A DNA stretch of 64,000 nt, from NCBI RefSeq assembly GCF_004340785.1, contig NZ_SLXS01000003.1:343689-407688 (forward strand), written 5' to 3'. A model generated the notes under the pieces. It was not told the DNA's origin. It saw only the letters and a program-made list of their open reading frames with translations, and searched no databases. Origin of the DNA: Tumebacillus sp. BK434. GTDB taxonomy: Bacteria > Bacillota > Bacilli > Tumebacillales > Tumebacillaceae. The stretch's first letter is position 1, and the number at the start of each line of letters is the position of its first letter. The translations under genes were made by a program, and so were the position numbers. This document shows, piece by piece, positions 51,257 to 62,025 of the stretch.

Positions 51257-53166
51257 TGCGCAGCCACCAGTTGCCGGAACGGATTGACCGCCTGGCCGAT
51301 GCCTGCAGGCATGCTTCCCCCGGCCGGGCCGTCCTGCTGGAGCAAGGGCGTGATCAGGAGCTTGGTCGGCCACTCCGCCGTTTCGAAGAGCTGGCGGTGG
51401 ATCACAGTGCGCTGCGCCGCGGTGAACGGCACGTCGGAAAGCGCAGACTCCAATTTTTCACGCAGCTCCTGCCAGAGCTCTTCCTCGGCGAGGCCGTAGG
51501 TGCGGACAAGCGCATCGAGAATGGCGTAGAGGTTGACTTGGATGCAGAGCGTCTGCAGGTAGTAGACCAGCTCTTCCGGCGTTTGGTTGTAGAGCGAATT
51601 CGGTCGGTTCGGCTTGACGATGTAGCCCGGGTCTTGCAGCCCGGCCGCTTCCAGCCATGGCAGATGCAGGCGCACCGTGTCATGGTCGCGCAACAGCAGG
51701 CCCTGCACCCGGTCGTCTTTTAACACAAGCACGACATTTTGCCCGTGCAACTCCGGCAGCATGCCGAGACGGAGCAGGCGCAGCGCGGTGTGCAAGAACG
51801 TCTCGCAAACTTCGCCAAACAGGTTGCGGACAGCAGCAGGCGTCACCATTTCGCCGCGCCGGGCCAGCCAGGCGTTGAACAGATGATCGTCCGCGTTCGG
51901 CAGTCCGTACACGCAGAGCGCAGACATCGGAAGCAGCTGCTCCTCCGCCGGGAAGCGGCGGATCAGCGCCGACACGTGCCGCGGACGGTCTTCAAACAGA
52001 TCGCTGCCCGGCACAAAATACGCCCACCAGATCCCTTCGTCACACAGCTGCAACGTGCGCTCCAGCACCTCATCCGTCCGGATCGCGTCGGCCAGCACCT
52101 GCTGCCCCCGCTCCCCGTTCAGCATGTACAGCGCCGGCAAAAAGCGCATCGCCCCAAGCGACGTGATGCCGATCGGCACCTTCACATGATCCAGACGGTC
52201 TGCCACCGGCACCAGCGACCGCACAGACGAAGTCGCCGTAAACGCCCCGCCGGCAAACTCCAAAGGCACAAACACGCCCGCCCCCAGCTCAGGCAAAAAT
52301 TCTTTGAGCACCACCCGCTCCAACTGCCACGGATGCACGGGCAGCGCGATGTATGTGGCACGAGATAACCCCGCTTTCTCGAAAACGGTCCAGAGCTGCG
52401 CGCGCTCGTCAGCAGACAAAATGAGTTCCGCAGGCTCTGCCGGACTTGCCACATCGGCATGCAATCGACGCAAATCGTCCACTTCCGAAAGCGTAAACTT
52501 GGCAGCCGCCTTTCCTGCCTTCCCCCCCGCCAGCACCACATCTCTACGCACCGCCAACCAGCGCAGCACCACTTCCCCGCCGTACTCGGCGCAGTACTTG
52601 CGGTACTCCTCCGCCTCAAATCCGCCCTTCACCCGGGCGATCGGATGAAACGGCCGGTCGCGATACGCCGCATACCGCTCGGCCGCAGCGAACGAAGCGA
52701 ACGGATCAACATCCGTCCCGCCCCGCTCCAGCACGGCCTCCAGCGACAGCCGCGTATGTAGCAACGAGGTCTCCACATCCCGTGCAAACACCTCCAAGCC
52801 CGGCAAGCGTTCCCCCATTGCCTCGGCCAGCTCTCCCACGCGGCGCAACAGCTGCAGCGGAGTCAGCCGTGCACTGACACCCGCGCCGTACTCCCCCGCC
52901 TGCACCTCCACCACGTCGGCCGACCGGCCTATATAACGCGTCGTGAACCCCGGACGCACCGGCAGCAGCAAGTAGCGCCGCTCCCCCTCCAAGTCCACGC
53001 GCACAAACAATTCCTCATCCAGCATGACTTCCACCGCCGTCTCGGCCATCCCGCAGACGTTCTCAGCCAGCAGAGCGCCGATCAGATCGAGCAGCACCTG
53101 CTCTTCTGCCATGCGTTCGATCTCGAGCCTGCCTCCTGCCGCAACGCCGGTCGCTCGATTTTTCAT
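51253..53166 (-). CDS. sbnE: NIS siderophore synthetase, SbnE position
   Basis: A 637-residue IucA/IucC-family ligase, the most divergent of the four here. The ATP-site motif appears as RPFHPIARVKGGF; ALPVHPWQLERV, TSSVRSLVP, LPELHGQNVVLVL and LLLRDHDTVR follow. ATG 53166 has AAGGGG 8 bases upstream; longer frames run through the Fur box. By elimination (SbnC and SbnF are accounted for) it should be the type A enzyme that joins citrate to the first diaminopropionate. The class assignment is inference. Confidence 0.75.
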   Translation of the reverse strand: MKNRATGVAAGGRLEIERMAEEQVLLDLIGALLAENVCGMAETAVEVMLDEELFVRVDLEGERRYLLLPVRPGFTTRYIGRSADVVEVQAGEYGAGVSARLTPLQLLRRVGELAEAMGERLPGLEVFARDVETSLLHTRLSLEAVLERGGTDVDPFASFAAAERYAAYRDRPFHPIARVKGGFEAEEYRKYCAEYGGEVVLRWLAVRRDVVLAGGKAGKAAAKFTLSEVDDLRRLHADVASPAEPAELILSADERAQLWTVFEKAGLSRATYIALPVHPWQLERVVLKEFLPELGAGVFVPLEFAGGAFTATSSVRSLVPVADRLDHVKVPIGITSLGAMRFLPALYMLNGERGQQVLADAIRTDEVLERTLQLCDEGIWWAYFVPGSDLFEDRPRHVSALIRRFPAEEQLLPMSALCVYGLPNADDHLFNAWLARRGEMVTPAAVRNLFGEVCETFLHTALRLLRLGMLPELHGQNVVLVLKDDRVQGLLLRDHDTVRLHLPWLEAAGLQDPGYIVKPNRPNSLYNQTPEELVYYLQTLCIQVNLYAILDALVRTYGLAEEELWQELREKLESALSDVPFTAAQRTVIHRQLFETAEWPTKLLITPLLQQDGPAGGSMPAGIGQAVNPFRQLVAAQ

Positions 53167-53204
53167 CCTCATGTCCCCTTTCACTTCCGGGCTCCATTTA
53201 TCAA

Positions 53205-53268
53205 AGAGAATCATTCTCATTTGCATGGTACTTGAACATCAAAAGATTGTCAATGATAACAATTCTCA
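53205..53268 (-). promoter_or_regulatory. Left-arm siderophore promoter with two Fur boxes
   Basis: On the minus strand TTGACA (53253-53248) and TACCAT (53230-53225) are 17 bases apart. Fur box 1 (53205-53219, AGAGAATCATTCTCA) lies just downstream of the -10; box 2 (53254-53268, TGATAACAATTCTCA) abuts the -35. Box 2 matches 12 of 14 informative consensus positions, box 1 11 of 14. Confidence 0.8.
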
Positions 53269-53280
53269 GTAACAAATATA

Positions 53281-54343
<1,063 letters not shown>

Positions 54344-54394
54344 TCTGTCCACCTAAAATCCTATGACTTCCAACCCTGAGAGGAGAACCCAAAC

Positions 54395-55408
54395 ATGAAC
54401 AACCCGTCCATTCTCTACCTGAGCAAACAAGACATCATTTCCGTCGGCGGCGGCAGCTCCGACCTGTACGTCAAAGCGCTGACCAACGCGCTCGAACTGC
54501 ACGCCCAAAAAGACATCGTCCAGCCGCTCAAGCCCTACCTGCGCGTCGATGAACAAAACGGCCACATCGCCGACCGCATCATCGCCATGCCGGCCTACGT
54601 CGGCGGCGCAGCGCCAGTGTCCGGCATCAAGTGGATCGGCTCGAAAGCTGACAATCCGCAAAAGCGCGGCATGGAGCGCGCTTCCGCTCTGATCGTGCTG
54701 AACGATCCGGAGACCAACTACCCGATCGCCGTCATGGAAGGCTCGCTGATCTCCGGCATGCGCACGGCGGCCGTCACCGTGTTGGCCGCGAAATACCTCG
54801 CCCGCCCCGGCTTCACCACCGTCGCCTGCATGGGCTCGGGCATCATTGCGCGGATGCAGCTGCAATCCCTGCTCGAACAGTTCCCGTCGATCACCACGAT
54901 CCACCTGTTCGACCTCAACCCGGACGCGGCGACCCGCCTGGCGAACGAACTGACCGCGAAACACAGCGGCCTGCAAGTCATCGTCGCCCCGGATGCGGAG
55001 AGCGCCGTCCGCCAAGGCGACCTCGTCGTCACCTGCACTGTCACCGACAAGCCGTACATCCCGTTCTCCTGGCTGAAAAGAGGGGCGTTCGTCTCCAACA
55101 TCTCGATCATGGACGTGGAAAAAGAAGTCTTCCTGAAGGCGGACAAAGTCGTCGTCGACGATTGGGATCAGTGCAACCGCGAGAAAAAAGTGATCAACCA
55201 GCTCGTGCTCGAAGGCACTTTCTCCCGCGAAAAACTGCACGCCGAGCTCGGCGAGATCCTGACCGGCGCGCGACCGGGCCGTGAAAACGAAGACGAGATC
55301 ATCCTGCTCAACCCGATGGGCCTCGCGATCGAAGACATCGCGTCCGCGCACGAAGTGTACCAGCGCGCCGTCCGTGAAAACGCAGGCACCCGCCTGAACT
55401 TGTACTAG
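54395..55408 (+). CDS. sbnB: ACEGA dehydrogenase, SbnB
   Basis: A 337-residue NAD-dependent enzyme of the ornithine cyclodeaminase family. Its role in the SbnA/SbnB pathway is oxidative hydrolysis of ACEGA to L-2,3-diaminopropionate and 2-oxoglutarate, both siderophore building blocks. The substrate-side Lys is near IKWIGSKADNP, and the dinucleotide loop is ACMGSGIIARM. GAGAGGAG precedes ATG, 51 bases after sbnA. Confidence 0.92.
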   Translation: MNNPSILYLSKQDIISVGGGSSDLYVKALTNALELHAQKDIVQPLKPYLRVDEQNGHIADRIIAMPAYVGGAAPVSGIKWIGSKADNPQKRGMERASALIVLNDPETNYPIAVMEGSLISGMRTAAVTVLAAKYLARPGFTTVACMGSGIIARMQLQSLLEQFPSITTIHLFDLNPDAATRLANELTAKHSGLQVIVAPDAESAVRQGDLVVTCTVTDKPYIPFSWLKRGAFVSNISIMDVEKEVFLKADKVVVDDWDQCNREKKVINQLVLEGTFSREKLHAELGEILTGARPGRENEDEIILLNPMGLAIEDIASAHEVYQRAVRENAGTRLNLY

Positions 55409-55419
55409 GAGGCATCCCT

Positions 55420-57237
55420 ATGGCGATTACCATTCCTCAGGCCCGTTCGGCAGCCACTGCTGCTGCTGCCGAACGCCTCCTGAACACCTTCTTTCGCGAG
55501 ACGGGCCAACCGGCCCCCATCCTCGCGGCAGACGACCGGCGTTTGCTTGTCCTGCCCGCGCCAATCCTAGAAGAGCTGCAGGCTCAGGGACATCCGTTCT
55601 GCCTCGAACTGCCTGCGACCCGCACGCGCATCTACGGCGCGGTCACCTATGCCTCCCTGTTCGGACATCACCGCTACGGTCATCGCTTCTGGCGGCAAAC
55701 GGAAGACGCCACGCTGCAAGCAGCGGACGGTGCGCAGTTGGCCGAACCCCTGCTGACAGAAGTCGGCCAGCGCGACGCGGACTCCGAGTCGCGCAGCCGC
55801 CGCGTCGCCGATCTCGTGGCACAAGTGCAAAACTCGATTGAAAAAACGACCCGGTTCGTCGAGCACCACGCCGAGCATGGCGCGAAGCTCTGGGAGCTGA
55901 CCGGCGGTGAGCGCACGAAACGCGCCGAAAGCGGGCTCGTGTTCGGCCACCCGTTCCATCCGACGCCGAAGAGCTCGGAAGGTTTTTCCGCGGCAGATCT
56001 GGAGCTGTATGCGCCGGAGCTGCACGCGTCGTTTACGCTCTGCTACTTCGCCGCCGCACCGGAACTGGTGCAGGAAGCGTGGGTGGAAGGCACAGGGATC
56101 GACCCGTTCCCGCCCGCGCTGCTGGCAGAAGCGCAGCAGAAGCTCGCCACTGACCGTCAGCAGTACCAACTGCTGCCCTGTCATCCGTGGCAGGCGAAAC
56201 ACCTTTTGACCTGGCCGGAAGTGCAGGAGCTGATCCAAAGCGGCCAGCTCGTCTACCTTGGACCGCTCGGCGTGCCGGTGCACCCGACCTCCTCGGTGCG
56301 CACCGTCTGGTCACCGGAACTGGCCGCGTACCTGAAACTCCCGCTCAACGTCCGCATCACCAACTTCATCCGCGTCAACCCGCTCGACCAGCTGGAACGC
56401 ACGCTCGATGCGGCGACCTATACGGAGAGCCTGCGTCCCCTGCCCTACGAAGGGTTGACCATTCTCGCCGAGGCGGGCTATCGGACGCTCGTCGCCGACC
56501 AACTGCCGGAAGCGGCACGCCTGAAGCTGATCGAAAGCTTTGCCGTGATCTTCCGCCAGAATCCGGTTCTTGCCGAACACGCCGACGACGAGACACCGGT
56601 GGTGGTCGCTTCCTTGCTGGAAACGCGCCCCGGCGAAGCGACTGCTCCCTTGTACCGTTTTGTCGAGCAGGCCGCCCAAGCGCGCGGTGCGGCGCTCGAT
56701 GCCGATTTTGTCAAAGCGTGGCTGCAGCAGTACGTCGCGATCTCCCTGCTCCCGCTGCTCGACCTGTTTTTCCGCCACGGCTACAGCGCCGAAGCGCATG
56801 TCCAGAACTCGATGGTCACGCTCGATCACGGCTGGCCGGCCCGTTTTTACGTCCGCGATCTGGAAGGCGTCTCCGTCTCCCGCGCGGTGGCAGGCGATGT
56901 GCTCGCCACGGGCAGCGTGGCGCTGTACGATGACGAGCAGGCTTGGCACCGCTTCAAGTACTACATCCTCGTCAACCACACCGGGCACTTGCTCCATGCT
57001 TTGGCGCATGATACGGGCGTTTCCGAGCAAGAGCTGTGGGACGTGGTGGGCGCGGCGATTCAGGGCCATGAAGGGTTCGCCTCGGAGCGCGCCCGGCGCG
57101 GCGTGCGCGACCTGTTCACCACACCGCATTTTGCAGCCAAAGCGAACTTGATCTCCCGCTTCCAAGAACGCGGCGAAACGCCGCACTACGTCGAGATTCC
57201 CAATCCTCTTTTTCAAAAACGCGAGGTGACACAATGA
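55420..57237 (+). CDS. sbnC: NIS siderophore synthetase, SbnC
   Basis: A 605-residue IucA/IucC-family ligase. GHPFHPTPKSSEGFS, HPTSSVRTV, LPLNVRITNFIR, EAHVQNSMV, RDLEGVSVSR and VNHTGHLLHAL fit S. aureus SbnC as I remember it. SbnC performs the last condensation, with 2-oxoglutarate (type B). AGGAGG precedes ATG. It overlaps the next gene by ATGA. Confidence 0.92.
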   Translation: MAITIPQARSAATAAAAERLLNTFFRETGQPAPILAADDRRLLVLPAPILEELQAQGHPFCLELPATRTRIYGAVTYASLFGHHRYGHRFWRQTEDATLQAADGAQLAEPLLTEVGQRDADSESRSRRVADLVAQVQNSIEKTTRFVEHHAEHGAKLWELTGGERTKRAESGLVFGHPFHPTPKSSEGFSAADLELYAPELHASFTLCYFAAAPELVQEAWVEGTGIDPFPPALLAEAQQKLATDRQQYQLLPCHPWQAKHLLTWPEVQELIQSGQLVYLGPLGVPVHPTSSVRTVWSPELAAYLKLPLNVRITNFIRVNPLDQLERTLDAATYTESLRPLPYEGLTILAEAGYRTLVADQLPEAARLKLIESFAVIFRQNPVLAEHADDETPVVVASLLETRPGEATAPLYRFVEQAAQARGAALDADFVKAWLQQYVAISLLPLLDLFFRHGYSAEAHVQNSMVTLDHGWPARFYVRDLEGVSVSRAVAGDVLATGSVALYDDEQAWHRFKYYILVNHTGHLLHALAHDTGVSEQELWDVVGAAIQGHEGFASERARRGVRDLFTTPHFAAKANLISRFQERGETPHYVEIPNPLFQKREVTQ

Positions 57238-59075
57238 GCCAGTCCCAACAATCCCTGATCCTGGCCCTGCGGTCGGAGCACTACGTCCAGGTCAGACGCC
57301 GCATCTTCCGCCAGCTCGTCCAAGGTTTGATCTATGAGGGCCTGTTGCTGCCTGTGGAACAGGAAGGCCAGTTCCTCATCGAAAGCGATGGCGCGACCTA
57401 TACTTGCACCGGCAAGCGCACGCACACGTTTGGCCGCATCGAACTGACGAAAGAGCCGCTCCTGCGTCATGCGCAGGCAGCCGATGCGGACACCGCCGCT
57501 GCTGCCGTCGAAGCCGAATCGCTGACCCAGTTCATGCTCGACCTGCAAGACCAGCTCGGTGCCGACCCGGACCGTCTGGCCGCGTTTTGCCGGGAGCTGG
57601 AGCAGACGCTGTTGAACGACACGTTGGCCCAGCATCACCGCCACGAGCAGGGCCTGCGCTTCGAAGGCCGCCCCTATGACGAGCTGGAATCCTACGTGAT
57701 GGACGGCCACCCGTACCATCCGAGCTACAAGTCCCGGATGGGATTTGACGCAGAAGACCAGTACCAGTACGGTCCGGAGACCCGCCCCGACGTGCGCCCG
57801 ATCTGGCTGGCCGTACATACATCTGAGACGCGATTGGCCGCTTCGCAGCGCCTCGACGTGGCGCAATTTTGGAATTCAGAGTTAGGCGCTGCACAGGTGG
57901 CACGCTTCCACGACACCATCTGCGCGCAAGGCTTCGATCCGGCCGACTACCACTTCGTGCCCGCCCATCCGTGGCAGTGGCAGCATCGCATCCAGCCGGC
58001 GTTTCACGACAAGTTGCGCAGAGGCAAGCTGCTCCTGCTCGGCGCGTCCGAAGACGTCTACCACCCGCAGCAGTCGATCCGCACGCTGAGCAACGCGACC
58101 GCACCGGGGCGCGCCTATCTCAAACTCTCGATGAGCATCGTCAACACCTCGACCGGCCGCGTCCTCGCGCCGCACACCGTGCAAAACGCGCCGCACGTGA
58201 CCGACTGGCTGAAGGGCATCGCCGAGCACGACCCGTTCCTGCGCGATGAATCCCGCCTGATCCTGCTCGGCGAAGTGCTCGGCGTCACCTACAACCCGGA
58301 GCCGTTGTCCGACCTCGTGCAAAGCGTCACCTACGGCATCCTCGGCTGCATCTGGCGGGAGAGCCTGCACGCTTACCTCGCGCCCGGCGAAGCGGCCGTG
58401 CCCTACAACGGCCTGACCGCCCTCGACCTCGACGGCACACCGCTGATCACGCCGTGGATCGAACAATACGGCATCACAAACTGGCTGACCGACCTGTTCC
58501 AAAAAACGGTGCTGCCCGTGCTGCACCTGCTCTACGCGCACGGCCTCGCTTTGGAAACGCATGCGCAAAACATGATCTTGGTGCATGACAACGGCCGCCC
58601 CGTCCGCGTCGCCTTGAAAGACTTCCACGACGGCGTCCGCTTCTCGCCCGCGCATGTCGCCGACCCTGACGCGATCCCGGCCCTGCTCGCCACGCCGGAA
58701 ACGCATCAGCGCGTCAACCGCAACTCCTTCCTCGAGACGGACGATCTGATCCACGTGCGCGACTTCATGCATGATGCCTTTTTCTTCATCAACCTCGGCG
58801 AACTGGCGCTGCTGCTCGACCGCCATTTCGGGTACGAAGAAGCGAAGTTCTGGATGCTCTTGCGCGGTGTGATCGAAGCGTATCAGGCCCGTTTTCCGGA
58901 GCTGAACGAGCGGTTCCAACTGTTCGACCTGTTCGCGGAGACCTCCTATGTCGAGCAGTTGACCAAGCGCCGCCTCTACCCCGAGACGGAGATTCGCATT
59001 CAAGAAGTCCCCAATCCGTTATCCTTGTCGTTTCTGAACAGAGAGGAAGTGAAGGCACATGCTGCGACCGAATGA
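57234..59075 (+). CDS. sbnF: NIS siderophore synthetase, SbnF
   Basis: A 613-residue IucA/IucC-family ligase with GHPYHPSYKSRMGF, HPQQSIRTLSN, STGRVLAPHTVQNA, ETHAQNMILV, LKDFHDGVRF and RDFMHDAFFFIN. In the S. aureus pathway SbnF adds a second diaminopropionate to the decarboxylated citryl intermediate. It sits next to sbnC and sbnG. Paralogue of the gene at 48173. Confidence 0.92.
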   Translation: MSQSQQSLILALRSEHYVQVRRRIFRQLVQGLIYEGLLLPVEQEGQFLIESDGATYTCTGKRTHTFGRIELTKEPLLRHAQAADADTAAAAVEAESLTQFMLDLQDQLGADPDRLAAFCRELEQTLLNDTLAQHHRHEQGLRFEGRPYDELESYVMDGHPYHPSYKSRMGFDAEDQYQYGPETRPDVRPIWLAVHTSETRLAASQRLDVAQFWNSELGAAQVARFHDTICAQGFDPADYHFVPAHPWQWQHRIQPAFHDKLRRGKLLLLGASEDVYHPQQSIRTLSNATAPGRAYLKLSMSIVNTSTGRVLAPHTVQNAPHVTDWLKGIAEHDPFLRDESRLILLGEVLGVTYNPEPLSDLVQSVTYGILGCIWRESLHAYLAPGEAAVPYNGLTALDLDGTPLITPWIEQYGITNWLTDLFQKTVLPVLHLLYAHGLALETHAQNMILVHDNGRPVRVALKDFHDGVRFSPAHVADPDAIPALLATPETHQRVNRNSFLETDDLIHVRDFMHDAFFFINLGELALLLDRHFGYEEAKFWMLLRGVIEAYQARFPELNERFQLFDLFAETSYVEQLTKRRLYPETEIRIQEVPNPLSLSFLNREEVKAHAATE

Positions 59076-59850
59076 GTTGAAGCAGAAACTGAAGGCGGGA
59101 GATCCCGCGTTCGGCCTGTTCTGCTCCGTGCCGCATCCGGTGATGGTCGAGCTGATCGCGCTGGCCGACTATGATTTTGTCATCCTCGACACCGAACATG
59201 TGCTGGTCAACCCGGAAACGCTGGAGAACATGATCCGCGCCGCCGAAGCGCTGCACATCACGCCGCTGGTGCGGGTCGCCGACCCCAGCAAAGAAACGAT
59301 CCTCCGCGCCCTCGACGGCGGGGCCATGGGCATCGTCGTCCCCCACGTCGAGACCAAAGAGCAAGCCGCAGCGATCGTCCGCGCCGCCCGCTACTACCCA
59401 GAAGGCATGCGCAGTTTAAACGGAGGCCGTCCCGGCGCGTTTGGCAAAAGCAGCCTCGTCGACTACATGAAACGGGCGAACGAAGAGATCCTCGTCATCC
59501 CGATGATCGAAAGCAGCACGGGCGTGGCGAACATTGACGACATCCTTTCGGTGGACGGCATCGACATGATCCTCGAAGGATCGGCCGACCTCTCCCAGTC
59601 CTACGGCCTGCCTTGGCAAATCCGTAGCGAAACTGTGCAGACCGCGCTGCGCCATGTACAAAAACGCACCCAGGCCAAAGGCGTGCCTTACTGCGCCATC
59701 CCGCGGTCTGCAGAAGATCTCGAACCCTTGTATCTCAGCGGCGTCCGCGCCTTTGTGCTTGGCGATGAGCGGGGCATCGCGTTTCGCGCACTAAACGCGC
59801 ACCGGAAAACGTTTCACAACCTGATCCCCACGGAGGTACCCATCCCATGA
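59059..59850 (+). CDS. sbnG: Siderophore-dedicated citrate synthase, SbnG
   Basis: A 263-residue protein of the HpcH/HpaI aldolase fold. DTEHVLVNPE, GAMGIVVPHVETKEQA and IPMIESSTGVANIDDI hold the metal- and substrate-binding residues. SbnG makes citrate from oxaloacetate and acetyl-CoA outside the TCA cycle, securing precursor when iron is low. ATG lies behind GAGGAAG inside the end of sbnF (17-base overlap). It overlaps sbnH by four bases. Confidence 0.9.
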   Translation: MLRPNELKQKLKAGDPAFGLFCSVPHPVMVELIALADYDFVILDTEHVLVNPETLENMIRAAEALHITPLVRVADPSKETILRALDGGAMGIVVPHVETKEQAAAIVRAARYYPEGMRSLNGGRPGAFGKSSLVDYMKRANEEILVIPMIESSTGVANIDDILSVDGIDMILEGSADLSQSYGLPWQIRSETVQTALRHVQKRTQAKGVPYCAIPRSAEDLEPLYLSGVRAFVLGDERGIAFRALNAHRKTFHNLIPTEVPIP

Positions 59851-61049
59851 ACCGTATTGCGGACTACATCCAAACTGCCAAGCAAGCGAGCAGCAAGCCG
59901 TTCTGTGCCTTCCTCTATGACCTCGACCACCTGCGCGCGCATGTCAAAGCGCGCGTGGAGTCGATGCCTGCCAACACGCGCTACTTCTATGCCATCAAAG
60001 CCAACTCCGAGCTCCCGATCCTCCGCGCCCTCGCCCCGATCGTCCACGGCTTCGAAGTCGCTTCGATCGGCGAAGTGCAGAAAGTGCGCTCCGTTTCCCA
60101 AGACACCCCGATCATCTTCGGCGGTCCGGGCAAATCGGACGAAGAGCTGCTCGGCGCCCTGGAGCACCACGTCTCCCTGATCCATGTCGAGAGTCAGCAC
60201 GAGCTGCGCCGCCTGAACGAACTCTGCGCCAAGCAGGGCACCGTGATGCCGATCCTGCTCCGCGTCAACCTGCGCGGCCCGCTGCCGACCGCGACCTTGG
60301 CGATGGGCGGGCGCCCGACCCAGTTTGGCATCGATGAGCTGCAGATTTCAGAAGCGATCGAACTCGCCAAGCGCCTGCCGCACGTCAAGCTCGAAGGCTT
60401 CCACCTGCATTCCCTCTCCAACAACCTGAACGCCGCCGAACACGTCAAACTGGTGCAGTATTACATCGAGCGCGTCACAGGCTGGGCGGCCGAACACGAC
60501 CTCACGCTTTCCTACCTGAACGCCGGCGGCGGCATCGGCGTCAACTATGCGGATCTGGAAGCGCAGTTTGACTGGGAGCATTTCGTGGGCGACCTGCAGC
60601 CGATGCTGGAAGCGCACCTGCCGGAAGGGATGACCGTGCTCTTCGAATGCGGCCGCTACAACACCGCGTCCTGCGGCTACTATGCGGTCGAAGTGCTCGA
60701 CATCAAAGAAAACCACGGCAAGACCTACGCCATCATCCGCGGCGGCACCCAGCACTTCCGCCTGCCCGTCTCCTGGCAGCACAGCCATCCGTTCGTCGTC
60801 GTGCCGAGCGAGCGCTGGGAGTATGGATTTGAACGCAAAGGTGTATCGGATCAGCAATTGACCGTCGTCGGCCAGCTCTGCACACCGAAAGACGTCCTGG
60901 CGACCGATGTGACCGTGCCGAACCTGCGGATCGGGGATGTCCTCCTGTTCCTGTATGCAGGCGCATACGGCTGGTCGATCTCGCACCACGACTTCCTGAG
61001 CCACCCGCACCCGGATCACATGTACCTCGGAGGTGACGATCATGTATGA
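59847..61049 (+). CDS. sbnH: PLP decarboxylase, SbnH
   Basis: A 400-residue fold-type III decarboxylase. PLP lysine K51 in YAIKANSE, glycine loop GGGIGVNY, ECGRY and SCGYYAVEVLDI. It decarboxylates the citryl-diaminopropionate intermediate to a diaminoethane derivative. ATGA overlap with sbnG and an 8-base overlap with the next gene. A second copy lies in the left operon. Confidence 0.92.
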   Translation: MNRIADYIQTAKQASSKPFCAFLYDLDHLRAHVKARVESMPANTRYFYAIKANSELPILRALAPIVHGFEVASIGEVQKVRSVSQDTPIIFGGPGKSDEELLGALEHHVSLIHVESQHELRRLNELCAKQGTVMPILLRVNLRGPLPTATLAMGGRPTQFGIDELQISEAIELAKRLPHVKLEGFHLHSLSNNLNAAEHVKLVQYYIERVTGWAAEHDLTLSYLNAGGGIGVNYADLEAQFDWEHFVGDLQPMLEAHLPEGMTVLFECGRYNTASCGYYAVEVLDIKENHGKTYAIIRGGTQHFRLPVSWQHSHPFVVVPSERWEYGFERKGVSDQQLTVVGQLCTPKDVLATDVTVPNLRIGDVLLFLYAGAYGWSISHHDFLSHPHPDHMYLGGDDHV

Positions 61050-61872
61050 TGCGATCTCGCAGTTGAAAGTGGTCGACATCGATCAGCTCTGCCTGCATGA
61101 GACCCACGAGTGCGTAAGGCTGGATAAAACCTGCCAAGCCATCCTCGTCGAAGGCGTCCTGCGCAACCCGCCGCTCGCCGCGAAGATGAAAGACGGCCGC
61201 TACCTCATCCTCGACGGCGCCCACCGCACCTGCTCCCTGCAGAAGTTGGGCTGCCTGCGCAGCGTCGTGCAGGTGGTGCATGACGACTACTTCCAATTGG
61301 AGAGCTGGCATCATATCGTCCCGACCGGAGCCTGGGTGGATCAGTTGCTGGAAGACCCGTTGCTCAGAATTGAATGTGCACCATTGCAGATTGCCGCACC
61401 TGCCGCACCTGCCGCTTCGCTGGCGAGCGGGTCTGCAGCGTTCTCCGCAGTCCAACCGGTGGCGACCTTGGTCGTTGCCACAGGCACCGAGCATTTCATC
61501 TACCCGGCGACAGACGTTGACGATCCCTCAGCCCGCCTGAACGCATGGCATCAAATCGTCACCTCCTACTGCCGCGACCACTCCGTCCAACGGATCGCCG
61601 CAGGTGAAGTCGCAGTGCCTTCCCACGGCCAAGTCCTCCTGCGCTACCCGGCGACCACAGTCGAAGAACTCGACGCCCTCGTCACCGCCAACCAAGTCAT
61701 GCCGGCCGGCGTCACCCGCTGCATCGTCCAAGGCCGCCTGCTCAACCTCCGCGTCCCGCTGGACCTCCTCACCGCGCCCGATTTTCAAGCGGATGTGTGG
61801 GCAGGGCTGTGTGATCGGTGGAAGCAGTCGCTGCGATTGTATTCGGAAGCGGTGTATTTGTGTGAGGTATGA
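61042..61872 (+). CDS. sbnI: SbnI-like free serine kinase / regulator
   Basis: A 276-residue ParB/sulfiredoxin-like protein. VDIDQLCLHETHE, PPLAAKMKDGRYLILDGAHR and the following Cys-rich turn form the kinase core, with the DGAHR motif. S. aureus SbnI phosphorylates free serine to O-phosphoserine for SbnA and binds haem to tune expression. ATG 61042 is preceded by GGAGGTG. Residues about 114-135 are an Ala/Pro repeat (APAAPAAS). Last gene of the right operon. Confidence 0.85.
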   Translation: MYDAISQLKVVDIDQLCLHETHECVRLDKTCQAILVEGVLRNPPLAAKMKDGRYLILDGAHRTCSLQKLGCLRSVVQVVHDDYFQLESWHHIVPTGAWVDQLLEDPLLRIECAPLQIAAPAAPAASLASGSAAFSAVQPVATLVVATGTEHFIYPATDVDDPSARLNAWHQIVTSYCRDHSVQRIAAGEVAVPSHGQVLLRYPATTVEELDALVTANQVMPAGVTRCIVQGRLLNLRVPLDLLTAPDFQADVWAGLCDRWKQSLRLYSEAVYLCEV

Positions 61873-61883
61873 GGTGAATCGAA

Positions 61884-61923
61884 AAAAGACCTTTGCATAG
61901 GTAGCAAAGGTCTTTTGTTTTTT
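61884..61923 (+). terminator. Terminator of the right siderophore operon
   Basis: A perfect 13-bp stem (61884-61896 with 61904-61916) followed by a T-rich run. Confidence 0.9.
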
Positions 61924-62025
61924 TCCAAGAATGTTCTGTTATCTAGATGTTGAAATGGCCTATTAGTAAATCGCGTATCTCCATTGTAGAAAAATTTCTC
62001 GAAAACTATAAAGGAGCGCAACCTT

